Shown piece after piece: positions 1 through 9,329 of a stretch of 64,000 nucleotides of DNA; within the stretch, counting starts at the first letter, position 1, and each line of letters starts with the position of its first letter. The translations under genes were made by a program, and so were the position numbers. The notes under the pieces were generated by a model, which saw only the letters and a list, made by a program, of their open reading frames with translations, made no database searches and was not told where the DNA came from. Location: contig NC_088314.1 of the NCBI RefSeq assembly GCF_910592395.1, forward strand, positions 1,860,001-1,924,000. The letters are read 5' to 3'. The stretch is from Lineus longissimus (Eukaryota > Nemertea > Pilidiophora > Heteronemertea > Lineidae).

Positions 1-752
1 TCTTATCAGCCTCGTTCTGAACCAGAGGTCAGTTTCAACCTGGTTTCCCTTGTTTTCGGTGGCTGTACATTGTCCTGTACGAAATGTATATGGTTCCACA
101 TAAGTTATCCTGGGTAGCAGGTTGGCTGTGGAGTCTTCAATGGAAGGGACTGTCTGCAAATTTGTTCCCTACAATATTTCACCTCTATGCTGGCAAGCTC
201 TGCCTTTCAAAAGTATGAAATTTGCGAATAAGTAACCTCTATTGGATGTATAACTGAATAAAATACCAAACCTGGTCGTAAATTGGGTACGATTGCATTA
301 ATTTGAAGTGCATACCTCACAATGTTTCTGACCAGGTCCCCCGAATTTAGTCAAAATGTACTATGCAACAATGTATACACATAGTCTTCCGATGGATCAC
401 TTATTAATGGGCGCAGAGGCATAGGCCTAGCTATAGTGAGTTAGGCCTAATTGGTTAAACAAAGACCTCCTGTTGTTAGAGTAAAGAGGATAAAAACTAG
501 ATCCCTGGGCTGTGATGAAACTGTACCATCACGCGAATAGGATGTAGACCTAGCCGCCTATGTCATGATGTTAGCAAAACCACCGTCACCGAGGCCTGTT
601 ACAATAATTCAATATATATACATGTGAAATAGGTCTTTTGTACAGGCACCGGACCCCTCAACTGCCTGAATTACGTTGTCGACATAGTGTTTTTGGCTGC
701 TGTATTGTACAGTTAAAGACAATTGCTATTTCGATTCCAGGTGCCAAACAGA
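1..752. other. upstream / 5' UTR region of the BTB-zinc finger gene
   Basis: No coding exon is visible. A pyrimidine-rich acceptor ends at 740, 12 bases before the ATG at 753, so at least one 5' UTR intron is likely and the first exon lies further upstream or outside the window. The stretch has short tracts of the taggcct type that recur through the whole window. Confidence 0.5.
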
Positions 753-3700
753 ATGGATGCCATTAATGATCCCTATGTCGACCATGCCGTTGCAGCAATG
801 ATGAATGTGTCGGATGTCCAACTTGGTGAAACAATCCGTGAGAGACTGAAGATCCAACGTGATACTGGGCGATTTTGTGATGTCGTTTTCCACGTTCATA
901 GCATCGAATTTCTTGCGCATCGCTGCATCCTCGCAGCCTGCAGCCCTTACTTTGATTCGGTATTGGATCTCAATCGCTATGGCAAGGAGCACCTAACAAT
1001 CTCTGCTGACTGGAAAATCTTCTCTGAACTGATAGATTTTATTTACACTGGGAAAATTTATATCCATGAGGGAAACGTTGCCGAACTATTGCGCTTATCT
1101 GGTTATTTCCTCATGTCTGGTTTAAAAGATTACTGCGGTGAATTTCTCGAGCGCTCAATGAGCGTCAAAAACTGCCTTGGAATTAAAGCATTGTCTGAGA
1201 AGTGTGGTCTGTTGAATCTTGCCATAAACTCAACAGGATTCATCCAAGAGCACATCAATGAAATAACTGGGGAATTGGAACTTTTCGAACTTAGCAAAGC
1301 TAAATTAGAGGCGTTCTTGAACAATAAGGCATTTAATATTTCAAATGAGTTAAAATTAGTCATGATTTCGCGTTGGGTTCTGCATAAGTTGTCCGATAGA
1401 GAAGAGGAGTTTAAGAAGTTGATATCTTTGGTACAGTTGCCACAAGTCGATCATTTGAGAGTCATCGAGCTCATCCAGATTGAGAATCTTTATCATGCCA
1501 GTGAACATTGTCTCTATCACATATTACATGAGCTTTACTCCTTTGGCGTGCAATTAGGACTGTTAGAGGTCACATATTCAGATCTATGTCGCAAGGTCGT
1601 GGAACAGCCAAGGATTGAGGGGAATGTGTTGGATTTGGCGGTCAATGCTGCTCTTGGTGATATGACACCAGCAATGCAGGAGTATACCACTCGGGATTTG
1701 AGAATGAAAAAGGATATGGCCCCAGGGACAGAGGGACTAGGTGATCACTCTTTGTCAAGAGGTGACAGCACCTGTCTGTTGCAGGCCAGCCCCACAATCA
1801 AAGACCAGAGTGGTTTTATTGAGGTGGTAATGCCCGCTCAAGGTGAAGGTAGCAATGTTGAACCAAAGATCGTTGACCATCTTTCGTACACCAAAGTTGA
1901 AGACATGGAGATTGTCAAGGAGCACGTCTTTGAAGAAACAAATGCTGTTGGGCAAGTGCATTTCAAACCAAGATTTCAAGGCAATAGGGAAGAAAACCCA
2001 AACAGTGCTACGACTAGTAAAAGCTTAGGGGCTGTGAAAACTGAAAGTTTGGCCATGCCTGGGAAAGATATCCAGGTACCTGTTGTTGCCAAAAGAGAGG
2101 CATTGGATGAAGATAAGATATTGGAGGCTCAAGCTGCTGCTGCTGCAGAAGCAGTCCCCTCTGCTAGTGAGCTGTATGAAGGTGAAACTGATGAAGATTT
2201 TGCAGATGCTGACTATGTTGCCGATGACAACAATGATAACAATGAAGAAAGTAAAGGTATTGAAGAAGCGAAACCCAAGGTCAAGGCTGAACCGAAAGAC
2301 ACTCTTCCTGAGCAGAATCGTAGAAAACGAAAGGGACGACCAAGGAAGACTGAGAAAGTGAAGGAGCGGATGGAAGGAGACACCACTGGGAGCGAGGGAG
2401 ATGAGGATGAGGAGTGGAAAGTGGAAACAACCAAATCAAGGCCATTTTCTAAGGCAAGGAAGAGGACAGTCAGGGCAAGACATTCAACCACGAGTACCCA
2501 AGCGGACAAAAAGAAAAAGTTGGTCATGAAGCTATCCGTCAAACGGAAAAAAGGTGCTAAGAAACCAGTCCCTCCTAAAAAGACCCGAATCAAGGTGAAG
2601 GCGGATACTTTCAAGTGTGAAGAATGTAATTTCACTGCTAGGAGTCTGCATCGTGTAGAAGTCCATTCACTTGCTGCCCACAAACAGAATGTGGTACAGG
2701 CTTGTGGTAAGTGTGACTTCAAGACCAACTGGAACAAGGAGTACTTCCAGCATATGAGAGGACACTTTACTGGCCCACCCTTCAGCTGCGATGAGGAGGG
2801 TTGCAAATATGTCTCGGACAAGTTCCAGCTGTTGTTGCATCATCGGAGACGACATTCTGACGACCGCCCCTTTGAATGTGAGACCTGCCAGATGAAGTTC
2901 AGGACGAAGAATAATCTGACGTCCCACGTCCGCTGTCACTCAGGTAATCATCTTATTCAGAATATATCAGGACTACAATGTGTATAATATAAAATAGACT
3001 TTGACATGTCTGATGATGACCTGTGTGGGGGGGGGGGGCATGATGTCATCGTTGATATTGGTAAAAATAACATAAAATCAGGGATAAGGGCTGGAAATAT
3101 GAGACTGAGAAGGAACTCTCGGAGGAGGTAAGAATTCAGGTGCCACAAATTTGATTTCTCATTGATATTTTCAGGTGAAAAACCTTTTGAATGTCCTGAT
3201 TGTCAGAGATGTTTTGCCACAAAGAGCACGTTGAACCAGCACAGCGTAACCCACAGCAATCATAGGCCGTACCTGTGTGACACATGTGGCTTCTCGACCA
3301 AATATCAGTCCCATCTCATCGCACACAAACGTATCCACACGGGTAAGTCTTTATATAAAAGTAGAGCGAAGCAGCAGCTGCAAGTGAAAGTTATATCTAA
3401 TGTTTTAAGATAAAATGGTGTCAGTTAGACCCCAGGTATTGTCCTGCCCATGCCTTGATCAAACACACACGGAAAGTTTCATTGCAACGTGGGAAAAAAC
3501 CAAAGGCAAAACCCTGTGTTGTTTTATGATTACAGTATGTAGTGGAGTGTTATCATTTTATTCTCGGGAAGTTGTTCTGTAAGAATTACTCCTCATTCTT
3601 CCTCGACATTGTCTAATTTCAGGGGATGTGTACCGTTGTGTTCATGCAGGCTGCACATACTTTACACCAAAGAGGAGTCAACTGAATGCCCATATGCGCA

Positions 3701-4320
3701 TTCACATGTCCATCAGGAGTCACATCTGTAGTCAGTGCGGTCGTGGGTTTGTCGAACGAAGCCATCTGGTGAGACACGAGAAACTTCACAGCAATGAAAA
3801 AGGATTCAAATGCAGCGATTGCGACTATGCAAGTTACCGCCGTGACAAGTTGAAACTACACGTTGAGAAGCATCATTCGCCAGGTTCCAATTCAAACACT
3901 TACAAACCACGTAAGCAACGGACTCAAAAGGTGCCAGGCCCCCAAAGTGTGTTTCATCACAATATAATGCCAGGGAACTATGGGTTTCAAGGCGGCCCGT
4001 ATCCTGGGATGCCCAGTGGGCAGCAGGTTGACACTAAACCTATTGTTGATGAGCAGATGTATGCAAGTTCACAGCTCGAGCCAATGAACGTTCGGGAACA
4101 GTTCCCAATGTATCACAGGGCACCAACACCACCTCCTGGCAACCAAGGATCTCCGACTGGTTTGTCGCCAAATTCTAGTGGTGCGCCAACAACCTTGACA
4201 AATGTTCGTCAACCAAGGGTGGCTGGTTACATTGTGCAGCCTATGTCTGAACAAAACCAAGGTGTTTACACCCCACAGGGGGATATCGGAGGTCTAGGTG
4301 CTTTTATGGCGTTGTTTTAG
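753..4320 (+). CDS. BTB/POZ - AT-hook - C2H2 zinc finger protein (ZBTB type)
   Basis: Likely a nuclear DNA-binding transcription factor. Three coding exons, 753-2943, 3175-3342 and 3623-4320, join in frame (both introns phase 1) to give 1018 residues. A BTB domain lies at about residues 30-145 (FCDVVFHV, then FLAHRCILAACSPYF). A helical BACK-like part follows to about 250, then an acidic, low-complexity linker. An AT-hook core, KRKGRPRK, is near 525, followed by Lys-rich tracts. Nine C2H2 fingers follow: four in exon 1 from about residue 619, two in exon 2 and three in exon 3. The tail is rich in Pro, Gly and Gln. I chose the ATG at 753 because it follows a 3' splice site at 740; the open frame runs further upstream only through presumed intron. 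BTB plus AT-hook plus fingers recalls ZBTB24 and PATZ1, but finger number and length differ, so no symbol is given. Confidence 0.88.
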
Positions 4321-5994
4321 AAGCACTGGTGGATATGTTGAATATTATCCGAAATGTAATCTTGCATTTTCTATTGGAGATCTAAAGCAGGCTCTATAAT
4401 TAAAATTTGAATGTATCTTTTAGGTTTGTTTCACTTGTTTTAGGTGCATGACCCAGTGGACACATCAGAGCCACACTGCTTTAGTTGGTTGTATTGTAAT
4501 AGTTTTTGTTATTTTATTGTTCAGAGTCATGGAAATGAATTCAGTGCAACTATGTAAATTGTGTACATCTTAGAGGATAGATTTTTCATGTTATTCTACC
4601 AGTCAGACCTAGTCAGATTTCAAGGGTTTTGAGACGTGTATTCTACAAGTAATGAGATACCGTCTGAGAACTACTTGAAGCAAGTTTTTGAAAAAGTCTT
4701 CATTCTGGTTATCAGTGGAGCTTTAAGACACCCTTGAGTGACAAGTTAGGAGTTGAGTTACACTGGGCTGTCCTGTGACAGTTTATAATGCTTGTGTTCT
4801 GGCTGGCATGCATGAAGTGGTGCACAATCGGAGCTTAGTCTGCTTGTGGCTGACTTCGGATTGTTTCATTTGTTTATATGTCTGATAAGGCTAGTATATT
4901 CCTAAAATGATAATTAGCTTGCATTTTATTTATTTCACAATTAAGCTTCAGATGAAGCCAACATACAATAAATTTTGCATGAACTAAAAATCTGATTTAA
5001 AATATAATGGATTGTAATGAAAATTATTTATGAGGCCAAAAGAAGAAGAAATCCAACATGTTTAATTTGAAATATTGGATTTCACGTATATAGCATTTTG
5101 CAAGGAAACTCGTAACTGTGTCTTAAGTATTGGTTATTATACAAGTAGCCTTTATTTCTTCCTGCCAGTCTTAGGCAAATTCTTCATAGATTTGACTGTC
5201 CCATGTACTGCATTTGTTGGACACTGATTATGATTACAGTTTCACAAGATTAAGTTGTTTCTTCTTTCTCATTTCACTCATGAATGGTTAATAGGGCTGT
5301 GGATGTGACGTTTAAGGTTGTTGTCTCATCCTCCCAGTCGCCAATAAGGACAATGAGACAACCTGATTTGGAAAACGTGGTGTACAGCCCTGAATAAGGC
5401 CAGCCAGGTTGTACCCGTCTTCACAAGCACAGTGAGATGATAGCTCGGACCGAAGGGCCCGATTCACTTCCGGCAGCTCATGATGAGGCGTGACCTATAC
5501 ACCCTAGCTTGTAGTAGGGCCTACATCTGGGTTTTGTATTTTTATAGGCCAACAATACCCTTCGCACCCCATTTTGACTGAGTATGGCTAGAACACCCTC
5601 ACACCCCTGGCAACAACTAACAAACGCGTGTTGGGGCCACCCAAAGTAATAGCATCCCGCGAAGTTACTATTTATAGCTCACAAGGTCATTTGCATAAGA
5701 TATTGATGACGTTTTAGTCACGTGACAGTCGGACATCGACACTTATTTCTACGCATTTGAACTTATTTCAAAGTCAATTATCTTTGACCCTGGGCACATT
5801 GTTTTTAGCATGAATGATACCATACATAGAGTCAGAGAGAGAAATATTCAGAACAATTATGTAGTATTTCCAACACTCAACATTTTATTACAAATAATAT
5901 TGTCCTAAAGCAGATTTTAGTGATGTTTTCTTTAAAATTTGTAGAAAACTTCATTATTTTTACCATTCAAGTCCTATTCAACAGTGCCAAAATT
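4321..5994. other. 3' UTR and intergenic region after the BTB-ZF gene
   Basis: AT-rich, without coding signal. The first good poly(A) hexamer is at 4967. From about 5280 the composition is more mixed, but no gene, RNA or clear repeat was recognised before the tRNA-like element. Confidence 0.5.
4967..4972 (+). terminator. candidate poly(A) signal of the BTB-ZF gene
   Basis: AATAAA about 650 bases after the stop codon, in AT-rich DNA. It is the first canonical hexamer after the stop codon. Confidence 0.4.
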
Positions 5995-6068
5995 AGTTCC
6001 CACTAGGATTCGAACCCAGGTCCCATATCATCAAAGTGATAAGTGTGTTACCATTACACCATAGGAAC
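5995..6068 (-). tRNA. tRNA-like sequence with an irregular anticodon arm
   Basis: Read on the minus strand it has a 7-bp acceptor stem (GTTCCTA with TGGGAAC, one G-T pair), a 4-bp D stem (GTGT/ACAC) with loop AATGGTA, and a 5-bp T arm carrying the loop TTCGAAT (internal box B). A TTTT run follows within a few bases. The central arm is wrong. The best pairing, TATCA with TGATA, leaves a 6-base loop CTTTGA, and the stretch between the D and T arms is about two bases too long. The loop recalls tRNA-Gln(TTG), but the anticodon cannot be assigned safely. It may be a tRNA pseudogene or the head of a tRNA-derived SINE. Confidence 0.5.
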
Positions 6069-6193
6069 AAAATGTTTTTTGTTGCACTGTTAATAGTCCT
6101 CAAAATGGTTTTGTCTTTTTTTGTTTTTTTTTGTAGTTTTTCACTTGAGTTTGTATTAACACTAGCGTGTGCAGCCAAATATATATTAGATTC

Positions 6194-6244
6194 TACCCAC
6201 TAGACATCACTGCAATGAAGGCCTTAGCCTCCGTCTAGTGGGTA
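6194..6244. repeat. perfect 12-bp inverted repeat
   Basis: TACCCACTAGAC at 6194-6205 is repeated exactly in inverted orientation at 6233-6244, with a 27-base spacer. It sits just beyond the stop codon of the minus-strand exon at 6281 and could form a hairpin in its 3' UTR, or be the end of a small transposon. Confidence 0.6.
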
Positions 6245-6280
6245 ACCAGTGTTTGTAGTCTGAAATCATGTTCGGGAGAT

Positions 6281-6987
6281 TTACTTCTTCTTCTGGGTCC
6301 GTCTTTCCTTTGCAGCGGCCAACCATTCGTCATAAGATTGTGCCGAATTCTCTGGGCAAAGCCACTGGCCGAAGTACGCCTTATGACCAGTGGTGGCATC
6401 TCTTTGTTTCCCACATTTTAAACAGATCTTGTGCATCGTCTTCTTGATGTACTGCCTGGTTGGACTTCCCTTCCTTTTTCTGTAATATTCCTGGCTACGG
6501 GACACTTCTTGTGCAGACCTCAACCGTGGAGCGGGAGGAAAGGCTGGCACTGGTCGCACTTGTTGAGCTGGCATCTGGGGTGCTGGAATCTCTGGATGGA
6601 CTGGCATAGGACACATGAAAATTTGAGGGAACTGGAACTGCGGTGTGGTGCTTGGTCTTGGTGCTATCGGGATTGGTTGAGGCAAGTTCTGGCGTGGCTT
6701 GATTGGTAGAGGCAGGATCGGTAGAGGCAGGGTACATGCTGGTGTGGACACAGGGTTGCTGCTGCCTTGAGCTGCTGGTGCTGGCTTCTTCCTCTTCCGA
6801 ACATTGAGACGAGCCATGCCAACGGTGTTCTGCGGCAGGTCAAAATGGTGCATCTGCTGTGCTGGGGTCTCTGGGCGAGTTTGCAGGAGCTCTTTTGGTT
6901 CTGGCAGTTGGTGAGTTTCTGTGGGCTGGGATAGTGATGGCTTGTGCGAGGACTTCTTTCTCTTTCCTCTTTTCACTTCTATGGTAC
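6281..6987 (-). CDS. terminal exon of an unrecognised Pro-rich protein with a Cys-rich C-terminal domain (partial)
   Basis: An open frame of about 235 residues ends with TAA at 6281-6283. It begins at a 3' splice site (TTTCAG) whose exon starts at 6987, entered in phase 1. The N-terminal part is basic. The middle is a long Pro/Gln/Ala-rich stretch. The C-terminus holds a compact motif, C-x2-C then TTGHKAYFGQWLCP, with C, C, H and C placed as in a small zinc-binding knuckle. It ends YDEWLAAAKERR plus a Lys tail. I have an impression that similar C-terminal modules occur in repetitive invertebrate and fish genes, but I do not recognise the family. No upstream exon with the required phase was found: a donor at 7777 has stops in that frame. 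The first exon is either missed or lost. Confidence 0.5.
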
Positions 6988-7449
6988 CTGAAATTAATAC
7001 GTGCAAGGTGTCAGGTGGCAGGCATGCAGTGGATACAAGTGTACAAGTGGACAGACTTGTGCAATGGAGTGCACATCCTAAAAGGTGGACAGGCCCAGTT
7101 TTCCCATGCAAGTGATTAGTTATGCAGGCTTCTTTCTCTTTTCTCTTGAATGGTACTTGAAGTTAACACACTCTTCTCCCTTTAAAAAGACCCCTTTTAC
7201 CTTAAAAATACTCTTATTCCTTCTCATTTTTGTGTACATTTCTGATCCTCTCATGCATTTGTCATGTAGGCCTATGTGCATCTCGTGTATATACATTTTG
7301 TACAGGGTAAAATCTTTCCAACATTCCGACGAAATTTTTATGACTTTTTCGCAATTTTTTGAACCCAGAGTTAGGTACTTTTGTCTAAATACCTTTTTGA
7401 ACAATCGCCAGCAAACTAGATCGCGATCAGAAGAATAATTTCAGAGAAA

Positions 7450-7640
7450 TCGTTGATTTTATTCGTAGTTGTCAGAATATCAGCTTTCAAATTAAAACCA
7501 GAAGCTACGTCATGATTTGTTTACTGTAAGAGAGCGTATGATTGGTTAGATTTTATGAAATTTTATGAATGTTCCTCTCTGATTTTATGCCAATCGTGGC
7601 TTTTCATTGGTCGACATTCATAAATATAAAACGAAAACAT
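7450..7640. promoter_or_regulatory. CCAAT-rich, TATA-containing stretch
   Basis: Three CCAAT/ATTGG boxes (gattgg near 7540, ccaatc near 7591, cattggtc near 7606) are followed by an AT-rich ataaatataaaa near 7620. This is promoter-like and lies just before the tRNA-Gly gene and upstream of the minus-strand exon at 6281. Which gene it would serve is unknown. Confidence 0.25.
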
Positions 7641-7703
7641 TGCGTGAGCCTATTGCGACAGCCTATTGATACTATCCGTAAAATTTATTGGGATAGTAAG
7701 AAT

Positions 7704-7774
7704 GCATTGTTGGTTCAGTGGTAGAATTCTCGCCTGCCACGCGGGAGGCCCGGGTTCGATTCCCGGACAATGCA
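7704..7774 (+). tRNA. tRNA-Gly (anticodon GCC)
   Basis: A 71-base complete tRNA. It has acceptor stem GCATTGT/ACAATGC with discriminator A, box A TGGTTCAGTGG, anticodon loop TGCCACG with GCC, a CCCGG/CCGGG T arm and loop TTCGATT (box B). A TTTT stop signal for RNA polymerase III starts at 7781. Compared with the usual animal tRNA-Gly-GCC as I recall it, the last acceptor pair is changed on both sides (T-A instead of G-C), which keeps the stem and argues for a working gene. Confidence 0.97.
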
Positions 7775-7784
7775 CTTACCTTTT

Positions 7785-8308
7785 CATCATTGATATTGTT
7801 TTTATTTTATTTTTAGCGATATCTTTCATTTCACTCTACAAGACAATTATTACAAGTTGGTCCGTCTCCGGTCATGTACCTGAGGAAATCAGTTAATGCA
7901 TATGCAGGGCCGAGTGAACATTATTACCGGGGTGCTAGCTGGGTGATGGAAACATATTTTGGTTGAGCCCCCCCTCCCCCTCTTTCGGGGCCTTGACGGA
8001 GATTAAGCATGCTACGGGCAATGGGGAATTAGTTCACTGAGGTTTATCAAATATTTATTTAAAAAATCCGAAAATTGATTTGCCACTGTTTTTCCCATAA
8101 GTTAGCAAAAATTATTTACCAAATCATTGAAGAACGAAGGCTAGAAAAAGAGAAAGACAGGATAAAGTTGAAATTGGTAACAATTTTGCAGTTTCGAAGA
8201 AAGGATGCCATCAGCAGCATGCGATGCGTGCATGGCCGGTCTTTCTCATCTGTTAGTCTGTACACTATATCATATGAACTATAGGCCTATAGTATAAGAA
8301 TTACTGTC
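7785..8308. other. intergenic region
   Basis: No gene seen. It contains a C-rich run near 7970 and AT-rich sequence. It ends at the foldback element. Confidence 0.4.
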
Positions 8309-8977
8309 GTTTCGCTACATTGCCAGTTCGCTACAAGTCGTTTCGCTACATGTGGCGGTCGTTTCGCTACATGGTAGGTCGTTTCGCTACATGGGTGGAG
8401 TCGTTTCGCTACATGATGGGTATGGTCGTTTCGCTACATGGAGGACGTTTCGCTACATGGGTGGAGTCGTTTCGCTACATGGATGTAGTTATTATTTTTA
8501 CTCTATTTTACCCTACTATAATTCCCGGTGGTGACTACAAATTTACTGTAGCACAGTTTGCCGGTAAAAAAACTTATACGGTTTGATGGAGCGCAAGGGG
8601 TTCTTGTCGTCCTGGCCTGGGTTAGGCCACATAAAAAAAAGAGTTGGTGATCGTCCCCGCCCGCCCCTACGAAAAACGCCCGGCCCCATTTTTGTTAAAA
8701 TCCTAAAAAAGTCTGCGTTGAAGTGCGGTTGAATGACCCCTGTGGAAAGATTCACCACCGGGAATTATAGTAGGGTAAAATAGAGTAAAAATAATGACTA
8801 CATCCATGTAGCGAAACGACTCCACCCATGTAGCGAAACATCCTCCATGTAGCGAAACGACCATACCCATCATGTAGCGAAACGACTCCACCCATGTAGC
8901 GAAACGACCTACCATGTAGCGAAACGACCGCCACATGTAGCGAAACGACTTGTAGCGAACTGGCAATGTAGCGAAAC
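8309..8977. mobile_element. foldback element with 226-bp arms built of TTTCGCTACAT tandem units
   Basis: The left arm 8309-8534 and right arm 8752-8977 are inverted copies of equal length, with only about two mismatches by eye. A 217-bp GC-mixed spacer separates them. Each arm carries about nine head-to-tail units of the core TTTCGCTACAT, separated by 5-13 variable bases, followed by an AT-rich inner part. The open frames in it are by-products of the repeat, since the units read as repeated SFRYM or RFATW. No transposase is present. This is the form of a foldback / non-autonomous DNA transposon, and the near identity of the arms means recent origin or gene conversion. Confidence 0.75.
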
Positions 8978-8996
8978 AGCCTGATACCTAGTATAC

Positions 8997-9081
8997 AGGG
9001 TGGCCCAGAATTATTTTCCCTCACACAGTGGATACATAATAGAATTCTATTGTCCAAAGGAAAATAATGCTGGGCGACCCT
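8997..9081. mobile_element. short hairpin repeat (MITE-like)
   Basis: Arms of 23 bp, starting AGGGTGGCCCAG at 8997-9019 and inverted at 9059-9081, with two mismatches and a 39-base loop. It directly follows the foldback element. Terminal sequences of this kind are common in Tc1/mariner-like miniature elements; family assignment is a guess. Confidence 0.5.
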
Positions 9082-9329
9082 CACTCTATAGATACCCGCA
9101 TAGGCTTACCAGAGTGATTATTGATACACTCTAACACTAGTAACAGTACACTAGCTGGACCGGTGCCATGTGCATGGTCTGAGCCAGCAAGTGTGGGCGT
9201 GTGGCCTGTGGCTGTGTCTCACTGTCAGTGATTCCAGATCTACCGGTAGTGATCTACTAAGTCACATTTATAGGCCCTAAAAAGTCACATTTCATCTTAT
9301 TCATTTCAGAACGGTCAAGTCATCCGATC

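Noticed and set aside
2213-2821. 202-codon minus-strand frame opposite the BTB-ZF gene
   Set aside because: Complement of the Lys/Glu-rich and zinc finger coding part; Ser/Leu-rich by-product.
7766-7800. Minus-strand donor at 7777 as first exon of the gene ending at 6281
   Set aside because: The phase needed to join the exon at 6987 puts two stops directly before the donor, and the site overlaps the tRNA-Gly 3' end.
8309-8534. CRISPR-like array of regularly repeated units
   Set aside because: Units are adjacent with only 5-13 variable bases between them, inside a eukaryotic inverted repeat; not repeat-spacer architecture.
8320-8966. Arginine/aromatic-rich open frames on both strands with repeated FRYM/FATW
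   Set aside because: They are the translation of the TTTCGCTACAT units of the foldback element in both arms; no start context, domain or splice sites.
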